A program made the translations under genes and the position numbers. From assembly GCF_003105115.1 (NCBI RefSeq), contig NZ_QETH01000002.1, positions 1 through 64,000 on the forward strand: a stretch of DNA of 64,000 nucleotides, given 5' to 3'. The notes under the pieces were generated by a model. The model was not told where the DNA came from. It saw nothing but the letters and a program-made list of their open reading frames with translations, and searched no databases. This document shows, one piece after another, positions 1 through 7,594 of this stretch (its first letter is position 1; each line of letters starts with the position of its first letter). This DNA comes from Flavobacterium sp. HTF. GTDB lineage: Bacteria > Bacteroidota > Bacteroidia > Flavobacteriales > Flavobacteriaceae.

Positions 1-96
1 ATTCACTATAAGAATTAATTCAGAAGGAAATCAACAAATTAAAATCATGTAATACATAACATTTTGATTTTAGTATGAACCAGGATAATTAATTTT

Positions 97-180
97 CTCT
101 CGCAGATTTTGCAGATCGTACAGATATATATAAAACAATCGTTTTTAAATCTGCCTAAATCAAATAAAATCTGCGTGAAA
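97..180. repeat. Intergenic inverted repeat
   Basis: CGCAGATTTT (101-110) and AAAATCTGCG (166-175) are perfect 10-bp inverted arms, with further gcagat/ctgc copies between. The first 260 bases hold no convincing ORF. The element lies downstream of the minus-strand AraC gene and may help end its transcript. Confidence 0.5.
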
Positions 181-260
181 AAAAAATCCTTTTAATCATT
201 ATATAACGATATCTATCGGAAGTGTCGAAAAAAAATCGTGCTAATTAGTATAATTCGTTT

Positions 261-1106
261 TTAAGCACTCAATCGAATCGTCTTCCTAAACTCAGTCGGA
301 CTATAACCTTTTTGCTTTCTAAAAAACTTATTAAAATGACTTTCATCCGTAAAGCCAAATTCATATGCAATTTCGTTAATTCGCTTATCGCTGAACTGCA
401 GACGATGTTCAATCAGTTTTGTTTTGTAATTACTGATATATTGCTGCATCGTTTCGCTGGCATGCTTCTTAAAATAACGTCCTAAATAGGTATTCGAAAT
501 TCCAAAATAATCGCTGATTGATTCTGCTTTGATTTTTTCCGGATAATAGATATTGTTCTGAATATATTGTAAAATATCCATCGCCTTTGCCTCCGTACCG
601 ATATTAACCTGCTCCGGAAGATATTTTGCAATATTTCTCGCCACGATAATAATCAATGTATTCACCAGTTGCTGAATCAATTCCTGATTGTAAACATCCT
701 TATCCTGATATTCGCGGATAACTGCCTCGACCATCACTTTTACCAGACATTTATCTGCATCGTTTTTCAAAATACAACCCGGCTGATGATTGGCGTTTTG
801 CAAAATATATTCTAACCGTTGTACATTTTCATTTTGAAGGCTTGAATTCTTTAAATAAATATCATTAAATCTCAAAAAGAAAAACTCCGTCTGAGTTTCG
901 ATTGTAAAATTATGGCAATCATCCGGTGTCAATAAAAACAAATGACCGGCATCATACGTAAAAATATTTTTGTTGATGCATTGTGAACCCGTTCCTCCCA
1001 AAATGTAAACCAGTTCAAAAAAATTATGACGATCCCCAACATCCGGATATTCGTCTAAAGTTTCAAATGAAACCGTAAAAGGTTCGTACAGGTTTTCTTT
1101 TTTCAT
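261..1106 (-). CDS. AraC-family transcriptional regulator
   Basis: Cytoplasmic DNA-binding regulator of about 281 residues. The N-terminal half is a cupin-like effector domain (PDVGDRHNFFELVYILGG, then HLFLLTPDDCHNF). The C-terminal 100 residues carry the two AraC helix-turn-helix motifs, ending in the family signature FGFTDESHFNKFFRKQKGYSPTEFRK. The reading frame opens at a TTG at 1130, but that TTG lies inside a -7 box (1128-1135), so the ATG at 1106 is the better start. It is divergent from the aldo/keto reductase at 1222 and probably controls that gene and the quinone-reductase pair after it. The effector is unknown. Confidence 0.9.
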   Translation of the reverse strand: MKKENLYEPFTVSFETLDEYPDVGDRHNFFELVYILGGTGSQCINKNIFTYDAGHLFLLTPDDCHNFTIETQTEFFFLRFNDIYLKNSSLQNENVQRLEYILQNANHQPGCILKNDADKCLVKVMVEAVIREYQDKDVYNQELIQQLVNTLIIIVARNIAKYLPEQVNIGTEAKAMDILQYIQNNIYYPEKIKAESISDYFGISNTYLGRYFKKHASETMQQYISNYKTKLIEHRLQFSDKRINEIAYEFGFTDESHFNKFFRKQKGYSPTEFRKTIRLSA

Positions 1107-1127
1107 TTTTGATTTATTTTGAAGATG

Positions 1128-1189
1128 CAAATATACCTAAAAAACACAAATATATACCAATTAACTGTCCTAAAAACAGTATAATTTTG
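1128..1189. promoter_or_regulatory. Divergent promoter region, araC-type gene / aldo-keto reductase
   Basis: Two minus-strand TATATTTG boxes (1128-1135 and 1147-1154) fit the Bacteroidota -7 consensus for the AraC gene. A plus-strand TAATTTTG (1182-1189) lies 33 bp before the aldo/keto reductase ATG. The 115-bp gap between the two starts is where the AraC protein would be expected to bind. Confidence 0.55.
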
Positions 1190-1221
1190 CCAAATCATTT
1201 TTAAACGAAATAATTAAACTT

Positions 1222-2208
1222 ATGGAATATAGAAAATTAGGCAACAGCAATCTCGAATTATCAGCTATAACTTATGGTGCATTTGCAATTGGAGGAACGA
1301 TGTGGGGTGGTACAGAAAAGAAAGAATCAATCGACTCTATTCATGCCTCAATAGACAATGGTGTAACCACTATAGACACAGCTCCTTTCTACGGATTTGG
1401 TTTAAGCGAAGAGATGATTGGCGAAGCTGTAAAAAGCCAGGATCGTTCTAAAGTACAACTATTAACAAAATTTGGTTTGGTTTGGGACGGAAGCAATCAG
1501 GGCAAAGGCGATTTCTTTTTTGATGCCGATGATAACGGAAGAAAAGTGCCCGTTTATAAATACTCTTCAAAAAACAACGTCATAAAAGAAGTAGAAGAAA
1601 GCTTAAAACGTCTTCAAACCGATTATATCGATTTATTACAAATCCACTGGCCAGACTCCACTACTCCAATTTCTGAAACTATGGAAGCTGCAGAATCCTT
1701 AATTCAACAAGGTAAAATCAGGGCTTTTGGAGTAAGTAATTACAACGCAGAACAAATTAAGGAAGCACAGAAAACAATTCAGATCGCATCAAATCAGGTG
1801 GCCTACAGTATGCTGAACCGCAAGATCGAAGCGGAATTAATTCCTTTTACAGTAGCAGAAAATATCGGTATTATAGCTTACAGTCCGATGGAAAGAGGTT
1901 TACTGACCGGAAAATATTTTACAGACAGCAAATTAAAAGACAACGATCACAGAAACGGATATTTTAATCAGTTTGATCTTCAAAAAGTAAAAACATTAGT
2001 TGAAGAATTAACCTCTTTGGCACATGCAAAAGAAGCCAGCTTATCGCAATTGGTTTTACGCTGGACGACTTTACAAAAAGGAATTTCAATTGTTTTGGCC
2101 GGTGCCAGAAATGCAGAACAAGCCATCTCAAACGCAAAAGCAATGAATTTTGATCTTTCAGGTTCTGAATTAGAATTTATAGATCAGGCAATTTCAAAAT
2201 TAAAATAA
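1222..2208 (+). CDS. Aldo/keto reductase
   Basis: Soluble NADPH-dependent carbonyl reductase, 328 residues, full length for the family. The (beta/alpha)8 signatures are present: IDTAPFYG with the catalytic Asp and Tyr near residues 52-58, TKFGL with the catalytic Lys, and QIHWPD with the catalytic His near residue 141. FGVSNY and the C-terminal cofactor segment IVLAGARNAEQ also match. It resembles the YghZ/Tas-like branch that reduces small aldehydes; the substrate cannot be read from sequence. It is followed after 60 bp by the MdaB-like gene in the same direction, suggesting a detoxification operon under the divergent AraC regulator. Confidence 0.93.
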   Translation: MEYRKLGNSNLELSAITYGAFAIGGTMWGGTEKKESIDSIHASIDNGVTTIDTAPFYGFGLSEEMIGEAVKSQDRSKVQLLTKFGLVWDGSNQGKGDFFFDADDNGRKVPVYKYSSKNNVIKEVEESLKRLQTDYIDLLQIHWPDSTTPISETMEAAESLIQQGKIRAFGVSNYNAEQIKEAQKTIQIASNQVAYSMLNRKIEAELIPFTVAENIGIIAYSPMERGLLTGKYFTDSKLKDNDHRNGYFNQFDLQKVKTLVEELTSLAHAKEASLSQLVLRWTTLQKGISIVLAGARNAEQAISNAKAMNFDLSGSELEFIDQAISKLK

Positions 2209-2268
2209 TAAAAATACATGTGATGTTCGTTTCGGCGAATCAATCATTTTCAAAATAATATTCAGGAC

Positions 2269-2874
2269 ATGAAGAAAATATTTATAATCAACGGCGGACA
2301 AAAATTCGCTCATTCGGGAGGAAAATTCAATCAGACAGTGCAGGACTGGACAGTTGATTTTCTTTCTAAAAACAATAATTACGAAATAAAAACAACTCAT
2401 ATCGAAAACGAAATCAACCTGAAAGAAGAGGTAGAAAAATTCGTTTGGGCAGATTTAATCATCTATCACACACCTGTTTGGTGGTTTCAGTTACCAAATC
2501 TTTTCAAAAAATACATTGATGATGTTTTTACCGAAGGACACAACAACGGAATCTACAAAAGCGACGGAAGAAGCCGTGTAAATCCGGACATCAATTACGG
2601 AACCGGCGGGCTTCTGCATGGACGAAAATACATGCTGACCACAAGCTGGAATGCACCAAAAACAGCTTTTACTTTACCCGGGGAATTCTTCGAAGAAACG
2701 TCTGTTGATGACGGCGCAATGTTTGGTTTTCATAAAATGAATAAATTTACGGGAATGCAAAAACTGGATAGTTTTCATTTTCATGATGTTGAAAAAGGTG
2801 CAACTGCAGAAAATATTGTTATCTTTAAAGACGATTATACAAGACATTTAGAACAAACTTTTAAAAACTTATAA
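2269..2874 (+). CDS. mdaB: NAD(P)H:quinone oxidoreductase, MdaB type
   Basis: Flavodoxin-fold FAD enzyme of 201 residues that reduces quinones to quinols by two-electron transfer. The match to E. coli MdaB runs along the whole length: INGGQKFAHSGG at the N terminus, the WADLIIYHTPVWWFQLPNLFKKYIDDVFTEG core (in MdaB WADVVIWQMPGWW then KKYIDDVFTEGHG), YGTGGLLHGRKYML and SWNAP. It ends 2 bp before the next ATG, so it is almost certainly co-translated with the ABM-domain protein. In E. coli MdaB and YgiN form a quinone redox cycle, and the pairing here supports both calls. Confidence 0.92.
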   Translation: MKKIFIINGGQKFAHSGGKFNQTVQDWTVDFLSKNNNYEIKTTHIENEINLKEEVEKFVWADLIIYHTPVWWFQLPNLFKKYIDDVFTEGHNNGIYKSDGRSRVNPDINYGTGGLLHGRKYMLTTSWNAPKTAFTLPGEFFEETSVDDGAMFGFHKMNKFTGMQKLDSFHFHDVEKGATAENIVIFKDDYTRHLEQTFKNL

Positions 2875-2876
2875 TC

Positions 2877-3155
2877 ATGATCTCGATTACAGCCATCATC
2901 AAAAGCAAAACAGAAAACTTAATAGAAGTTCAAAATATGCTGACTCATCTGGTTACAGAAACCAGAAAAGAAGCTGCATGCATTCGTTACGACTTACATA
3001 CTTCTGAAAATGTTTTTATCATTTGGGAAGAATGGAAAGATCAGATCGGGCTTGATTTACATAACAATCAGCCTTATTTGCAGGAATTCATTCAAAAAAC
3101 CGAAAGCCTGGTTGCCAACACTATTCAGGTTTACAAAACAGCACAAATATTATAA
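2877..3155 (+). CDS. Putative quinol monooxygenase (ABM domain, YgiN-like)
   Basis: A 92-residue ferredoxin-like antibiotic-biosynthesis-monooxygenase domain protein. The family pattern is visible: ITAIIKSKTENLIEVQNML near the N terminus, ETRKEAACIRYDLH in the middle, and FIIWEEWKD followed by the H-x(n)-LQEFI helix. Members are small dimers; E. coli YgiN oxidises menadiol back to menadione. Its position 2 bp after the mdaB-like gene is the main reason to prefer quinol over other ABM substrates. Not confirmable from sequence alone. Confidence 0.8.
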   Translation: MISITAIIKSKTENLIEVQNMLTHLVTETRKEAACIRYDLHTSENVFIIWEEWKDQIGLDLHNNQPYLQEFIQKTESLVANTIQVYKTAQIL

Positions 3156-3164
3156 AGTTTTTTT

Positions 3165-3266
3165 TGCCGCGAATTACATCAATTAACACTAATTTTTATT
3201 CTTTCGTATTAAAAATTAATTCGTGTAAATCCGTGTAAATCCGTGTAATTCGTGGCGATTTTTTTT
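3165..3266. terminator. Bidirectional terminator built from an intergenic repeat
   Basis: TTGCCGCGAATTACA (3165-3179) faces TGTAATTCGTGGCGAT (3244-3259), followed by a T run. Between them are tandem copies of tcgtgtaaatccg. It separates the converging ygiN-like and methyltransferase genes. Confidence 0.65.
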
Positions 3267-3974
3267 CTACTTAATCCCTCCAAAAGCACCAAAACACATG
3301 TTTTTATGTAAAATTTCCACTTTTGAAAAACCAACTTTTTTCATCAGATCCAATTGATAATTCATCGATCTTGGCGTATCTTCTTTCTCGATGTAATCAA
3401 ATACTTTCCGGCGGTACTCTGCCCCTCCTATTCCTTCCAGATAATCACCATAACGCTGCCAGGTATATTCGTTTAACAATTCGGTATCCTGAGTAATTAA
3501 ATCAGAAATCATTAAACATCCGCCTGGTTTTAATAATCTGAATAATTTCATGAATGTTGTTTCCCAATCGTGATCATCACGCAAATGATGCAAAACCGCT
3601 CCGGCCAAAATAACATTAAAACTGTTTTCCTCTAAATCTACTTCGCGTATATCTCCTTGTTTAATTTCTACTTTACCGTTTGTTGCTGCCGAAACCCTTT
3701 CAAAAGCTTTATTCAGCATGGGCAAACTCAAATCGACCAAAGTGCAGTTTAAATTTGGAACTTTTGACAACATCATTAGAGTATAATTCCCGGCACCACA
3801 GCCAACATCCAAAACATTCCGGGCATCCGGAACAATTCGTTTAGAAGCTTCCGTTATTAATTCTAAGGAAATCGTAGCATCGATAGTGGCTACCTGCCCT
3901 GTTTCTAAATTTGAAAATCGTTCGACGTCATTGTCGAATCTTTCTTTAATCTCTGTAATAGTTGACTTTTTCAT
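3267..3974 (-). CDS. Class I SAM-dependent methyltransferase
   Basis: 235 residues, soluble, Rossmann-type methyltransferase. Motif I is VLDVGCGAGNYTLMML (about residues 64-79), the acidic motif II is TLVDLS, post-motif QGDIREVD binds the adenine side, and ILAGAVLHHLRDD is motif IV. The substrate is not recognisable; the closest broad group is the UbiE/COQ5-like small-molecule methyltransferases. It is divergent from a LysR regulator whose upstream region contains repeated dyads, so it is a likely target of that regulator. Confidence 0.85.
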   Translation of the reverse strand: MKKSTITEIKERFDNDVERFSNLETGQVATIDATISLELITEASKRIVPDARNVLDVGCGAGNYTLMMLSKVPNLNCTLVDLSLPMLNKAFERVSAATNGKVEIKQGDIREVDLEENSFNVILAGAVLHHLRDDHDWETTFMKLFRLLKPGGCLMISDLITQDTELLNEYTWQRYGDYLEGIGGAEYRRKVFDYIEKEDTPRSMNYQLDLMKKVGFSKVEILHKNMCFGAFGGIK

Positions 3975-4064
3975 GTTTTTTTAAGTTATAGGTTATGTGT
4001 CATTAGTTTTTCGTTCCTGACAAGTAACGTTTAACTTCTAACATTTAACTTTAATCAAAACTAC

Positions 4065-4123
4065 TTCTTTGATATATACTTTAAAAATACTTATTTTGTC
4101 ATTCATCAATACTTTAAAAGTAT
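4065..4123 (+). promoter_or_regulatory. LysR-type operator dyads
   Basis: ATACTTT-A-AAAGTAT (4109-4123) is a perfect 15-bp dyad fitting the LysR T-N11-A box and sits 1 bp before the LysR ATG. A near-copy, ATACTTTAAAAATACTT, lies about 30-40 bp upstream. Together they suggest autoregulation and control of the divergent methyltransferase. Confidence 0.55.
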
Positions 4124-4124
4124 C

Positions 4125-5009
4125 ATGGAATTACGTCACTTAAAATATTTCCTGGCTGTAGCCGAAGAACTGAACTTCACAAAAGCTTCTGAAAAACTAT
4201 TTATATCGCAGCCGCCGTTGAGCCGTCAGATTATTGAATTAGAAGAAGAACTTAAGGCGAAACTTTTCATTAGGAACAATAAAAAAGTAGAATTGACCGA
4301 AGCGGGCAAATATTTTCAAACAGAAATACAAGATCTTTTTCTGAATCTGGAAAGTATTTCGTTGAAAACAAAAAAGATTGCTGAAAATGTTTCGGGCGAA
4401 TTCAGGATTGCGTATATCAGTTCGATCTATTCGTCTGTTATTTCAGATTTAATAAAACATCTGAAAACGCAATTTCCATATGTAAATTTCAAACTTTTCG
4501 AGGTTTCAACAACCAAACAAATCGATGCTTTAGAACAGGGAAAAATTGAAATGGGGATTATTCGATCACCAATTCAGTCTCCGAAAATAAAATCGCATCT
4601 GTGGTTTAAAGACGGATTTTCATTGGTTTACAATAAAAAATCTGTCCGGATAAAATCGGAAAATGAGATTTTAAAATTGAAAGACGAGACATTTGTTTTC
4701 TTCAATAAAGACTACGCACCACATTATCATGAAGTTTTACTGGAACTTTGTGCTTTTTATGGCTTTACACCGAAAATCATTCACGAAGCCAATAACATTA
4801 ACTCAATAGTACAATTAGTCAAAAACGGATTGGGAATTTCGATTGTTCCATCAAATATTGCAAAAAACAATCAGGATGCTGAGCTTGGCTTTATCGAATT
4901 GAAAAAAGTAAATTTATATACGAATGTGTCATTAATTACTTCAAAAGAGGATCATTCTGAAATCACGCAATCTGCTGTTGAGTTTTTATTGAAGAAAAGT
5001 TCAACTTAG
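4125..5009 (+). CDS. LysR-family transcriptional regulator
   Basis: 294 residues. The winged helix-turn-helix occupies residues 1-60 (MELRHLKYFLAVAEELNFTK, then LFISQPPLSRQIIELEEEL), followed by a linker helix and a two-lobed effector domain (GEFRIAYISSIYSSVISDL; GLGISIVPSNIA). The N-terminal sequence is of the BenM/CatM-like group, which often respond to small organic acids or aromatics; the ligand here is unknown. It is divergent from the methyltransferase across 150 bp. Confidence 0.92.
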   Translation: MELRHLKYFLAVAEELNFTKASEKLFISQPPLSRQIIELEEELKAKLFIRNNKKVELTEAGKYFQTEIQDLFLNLESISLKTKKIAENVSGEFRIAYISSIYSSVISDLIKHLKTQFPYVNFKLFEVSTTKQIDALEQGKIEMGIIRSPIQSPKIKSHLWFKDGFSLVYNKKSVRIKSENEILKLKDETFVFFNKDYAPHYHEVLLELCAFYGFTPKIIHEANNINSIVQLVKNGLGISIVPSNIAKNNQDAELGFIELKKVNLYTNVSLITSKEDHSEITQSAVEFLLKKSST

Positions 5010-5147
5010 ATTAACCATGACAAAAATGCGAATAATTGTTGGCTATAAGAAAAAATCGTTACAATTTAGTACAGAAATCCACATCATAAAAACAGAACTT
5101 TTAAATACCTTAGCAAATTATAATTCTACACAAAAAAATTAATACAA

Positions 5148-6431
5148 ATGGCTGAGCAATCTTCAATTCAGTGCCCAAACTGCGGAACTCCTATCGACGT
5201 AAATGATGTTTTGAAACATCAGCTGGAAGATAGCATCCGTAAAGAATTTCAACAAAAAGCTACTATTCAGAATAAAGAAATAGAACTTAAAAACGAGCAA
5301 TTCGAAAAAGCCAAAGCCGAATTTGAAGCGAAGAAAAAACAGGAAAACGAACTTTTTGCAGAGCGTTTGGACCGGGAAAGAAAAATAGCCGAAAAAGAAA
5401 TTTCTGAAAAGCTGAAAGCCAAACTGGAAGAAGAAAACAAAGACCGCTTATTATTGATGGAAAAAGAGCTCTCTGAAAAGTCTGAAAAAATCAGGGAACT
5501 AAATAAAATGGAAGGTGAAATTGCAAAATTGCAGCGTGAAAAACTGGAAATGAAAGATGCAATCCAGGCCGAAGCCGAAAAACAGCTCAATGTAACTCTG
5601 ACACTGGAACGTGAAAAAATCAGAAAACAGGAAGACGATAAAAACGAATTAAAATTCAAAGAACTTCAAAAACAGCTTGAAGAACAAAAAAAGCTGACTG
5701 AAGAAATGAAACGCAAGCAGGAACAAGGTTCAATGCAGTTACAGGGCGAAGTAATGGAACTGGCAATTGAGGAATGGCTGGCCAATAATTTCCTGCTTGA
5801 CAGCATTGACGAAGTCAAAAAAGGCGCAAATGGTGCCGATTGTCTTCAGATTGTAAACACGCGCGAATTGCAAAACTGCGGTTCTATTTATTACGAAAGC
5901 AAAAGAACAAAGGCATTTCAGCCTTCATGGATTGAAAAATTCAAAAACGATATCAGGACCAAAAGAGCCAATATTGGTGTTTTGGTAACAGAAGTTATGC
6001 CTTCCGGAATGGAAAGAATGGGCATGCGAGACGGTATCTGGATTTGTACCTATGAAGAATTTAAAGGTTTAAGCGCTGTGCTGCGTCAGTCTCTAATTCA
6101 GGTTAGCCAGGCAGTTCAGGCGCAGGAAAACAAAGGCGATAAAATGTCTATGTTGTACGATTTTTTAACCAGCAACGAATTCCGTTTGCAGATTGAAGGA
6201 ATTGTTGAAGGTTTCACTCAAATGCAAAGCGATCTGGATTCTGAAAAAAGAGCGATGCAGAGAATCTGGAAACAACGCGAAAAACAAATCGAAAAAGTGG
6301 TTCACAATACGTTAGGAATGTACGGCTCGATTCGTGGCATTGCAGGAAATGCAGTACAGACTGTCAGAGCTCTGGAACTCGATTTTATTGAAGAGGATAA
6401 CGAGGAAGATCCTAAAGAATTATTGGAATAA
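5148..6431 (+). CDS. DUF2130 coiled-coil protein
   Basis: 427 residues. It begins with a short zinc-ribbon-like segment, CPNCGTPIDVNDVL (Cys near residues 9 and 12), then a charged coiled coil from about residue 30 to 200. The conserved DUF2130 domain follows from about residue 200: GEVMELAIEEWLANNF, ADCLQIVNT, IYYESKRTKAFQPSWIEKFKNDI, then IGVLVTEVMP. The last domain has the look of a nuclease-like fold (E-K near YYESKR), but the function of the family is not established. It stands alone, flanked by intergenic sequence upstream and a terminator repeat downstream. Confidence 0.85.
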   Translation: MAEQSSIQCPNCGTPIDVNDVLKHQLEDSIRKEFQQKATIQNKEIELKNEQFEKAKAEFEAKKKQENELFAERLDRERKIAEKEISEKLKAKLEEENKDRLLLMEKELSEKSEKIRELNKMEGEIAKLQREKLEMKDAIQAEAEKQLNVTLTLEREKIRKQEDDKNELKFKELQKQLEEQKKLTEEMKRKQEQGSMQLQGEVMELAIEEWLANNFLLDSIDEVKKGANGADCLQIVNTRELQNCGSIYYESKRTKAFQPSWIEKFKNDIRTKRANIGVLVTEVMPSGMERMGMRDGIWICTYEEFKGLSAVLRQSLIQVSQAVQAQENKGDKMSMLYDFLTSNEFRLQIEGIVEGFTQMQSDLDSEKRAMQRIWKQREKQIEKVVHNTLGMYGSIRGIAGNAVQTVRALELDFIEEDNEEDPKELLE

Positions 6432-6449
6432 ATTTATATCAACAGCGAT

Positions 6450-6526
6450 CCCGCGGTTGAAACCGCGGGCAATATTTTATATGCATTTTTGACATAGCCC
6501 ACGATTTCAACCGTGGGATTTTTTTT
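6450..6526. terminator. Double-hairpin intergenic repeat acting as terminator
   Basis: CCCGCGGTT/AACCGCGGG (6450-6469) and CCCACGATT/AACCGTGGG (6498-6517) form two stem-loops, the second followed by nine T residues. The same repeat family appears at 30038-30236. It lies between two converging genes. Confidence 0.75.
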
Positions 6527-6546
6527 TCCTGAAACAATAAATACAA

Positions 6547-7329
6547 TCAATCCACCTTCCTAAAAACCAAAAGCTTCCCAGAAGGATTCGATAATGTCAA
6601 TCTATTATTTTCAATTGAATAAGTGGTAGTATTTTGTAACGCTTTGGTAAAATCGCCTTCCTTATTTCCAGGAGCGCACGCCATTAAAGTTGAAATCACT
6701 TTTGAAAAACGAAGCAAATCTTTTTCGTAAAAAATAGACCCGCTGATAGAATTACAGCCTCCATAACCCATAAAGCTGTTTTCTGAAGCATTAATTTCAA
6801 TTCTTGGCAACTCCCTTTGAAAATCAGTAGCAAAAACTTTAAAGCTGTTCATCTCTTCGAGAACCCAAATATCATGAAGTCGGTAATCTGTATTGTATTT
6901 TCCGCATCCTTCTACTTTTTTAGACTGCAATTCTGAGTTATTTTTAATTTCAATCGAAACTTTATAAGGCGAAATAGCTCCCGACATTGAATTCTGACAT
7001 TCCAACTGTTGAATTGTAATTGTCGCTGTCGAAGTTTCATTACTAACTTTGTACATTTTTACATTGGCATCCATCGCTTTTATCGCTTCAGTAGCAGGAA
7101 AAATTAATTTTTCTTTCCCTGGAATCAACGAAGTAAAAACGATTTCTTCATTTCCTATTTTAATTCCCCAAAACGGTTCGTTTCCGGTGCCGATAAAAAA
7201 GTACTTCATTTCGTCTTCTTGCTTTCCATATTCAGAAGTAATTTGTTTTGTATCCGAAGTTTTGCCTGCCGTAGATTTACAGCTTACTATCAGGGAGAGT
7301 AATAGCAATAATGAAAATATCTTTTTCAT
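6547..7329 (-). CDS. META-domain lipoprotein
   Basis: 260 residues with a lipoprotein signal peptide (Cys17 in the lipobox LLSLIVSC), so it should be anchored in an envelope membrane. Residues about 40-145 resemble a COG3650-type domain (GTGNEPFWGIKIG). The C-terminal 100 residues form a META/HslJ domain (HDIWVLEEMNSF, MGYGGCNSISGS, ALQNTTTYSIENNRLTLSN). HslJ-like domains are linked to heat or copper stress in other bacteria, but no function can be assigned here. It is monocistronic. Confidence 0.8.
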   Translation of the reverse strand: MKKIFSLLLLLSLIVSCKSTAGKTSDTKQITSEYGKQEDEMKYFFIGTGNEPFWGIKIGNEEIVFTSLIPGKEKLIFPATEAIKAMDANVKMYKVSNETSTATITIQQLECQNSMSGAISPYKVSIEIKNNSELQSKKVEGCGKYNTDYRLHDIWVLEEMNSFKVFATDFQRELPRIEINASENSFMGYGGCNSISGSIFYEKDLLRFSKVISTLMACAPGNKEGDFTKALQNTTTYSIENNRLTLSNPSGKLLVFRKVD

Positions 7330-7487
7330 AACATTTTGATTTAGTACCGTTTTAAGTAAAACACAAGTAAAATTCTTATCAATTTACGATATTTTTTTGA
7401 AATTCTTATTTAGAATCTTTTCAAATTTAAATAATTCTCACTAGCCTGTTTTGCCAAAAACCCGCACTACGTAAAAGATTAAGATGA

Positions 7488-7568
7488 AATACGTATTCTA
7501 CAAATTCCACATCTACTTAAAAAAAGAAATACAATACGTATTTTTATAAGTATAAATACTTATATTTG
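7488..7568 (+). promoter_or_regulatory. nirB promoter with NarL-like half-sites
   Basis: AATACGTATT occurs at 7488-7497 and 7533-7542. AAGTAT-AA-ATACTT (7548-7561) abuts a TATATTTG -7 box (7561-7568), 26 bp before the nirB ATG. TACTTAT (7557-7563) matches the E. coli NarL heptamer TACYYMT exactly. The same arrangement recurs at the narK and moeA promoters. Confidence 0.65.
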
Positions 7569-7594
7569 CGTAGTAATACTTAATTAAAGAAATC

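Noticed and set aside
5267..5659. 130-codon Ser/Phe-rich frame opposite the DUF2130 coiled coil
   Set aside because: Shadow of a Glu/Lys-rich coiled coil read on the other strand.
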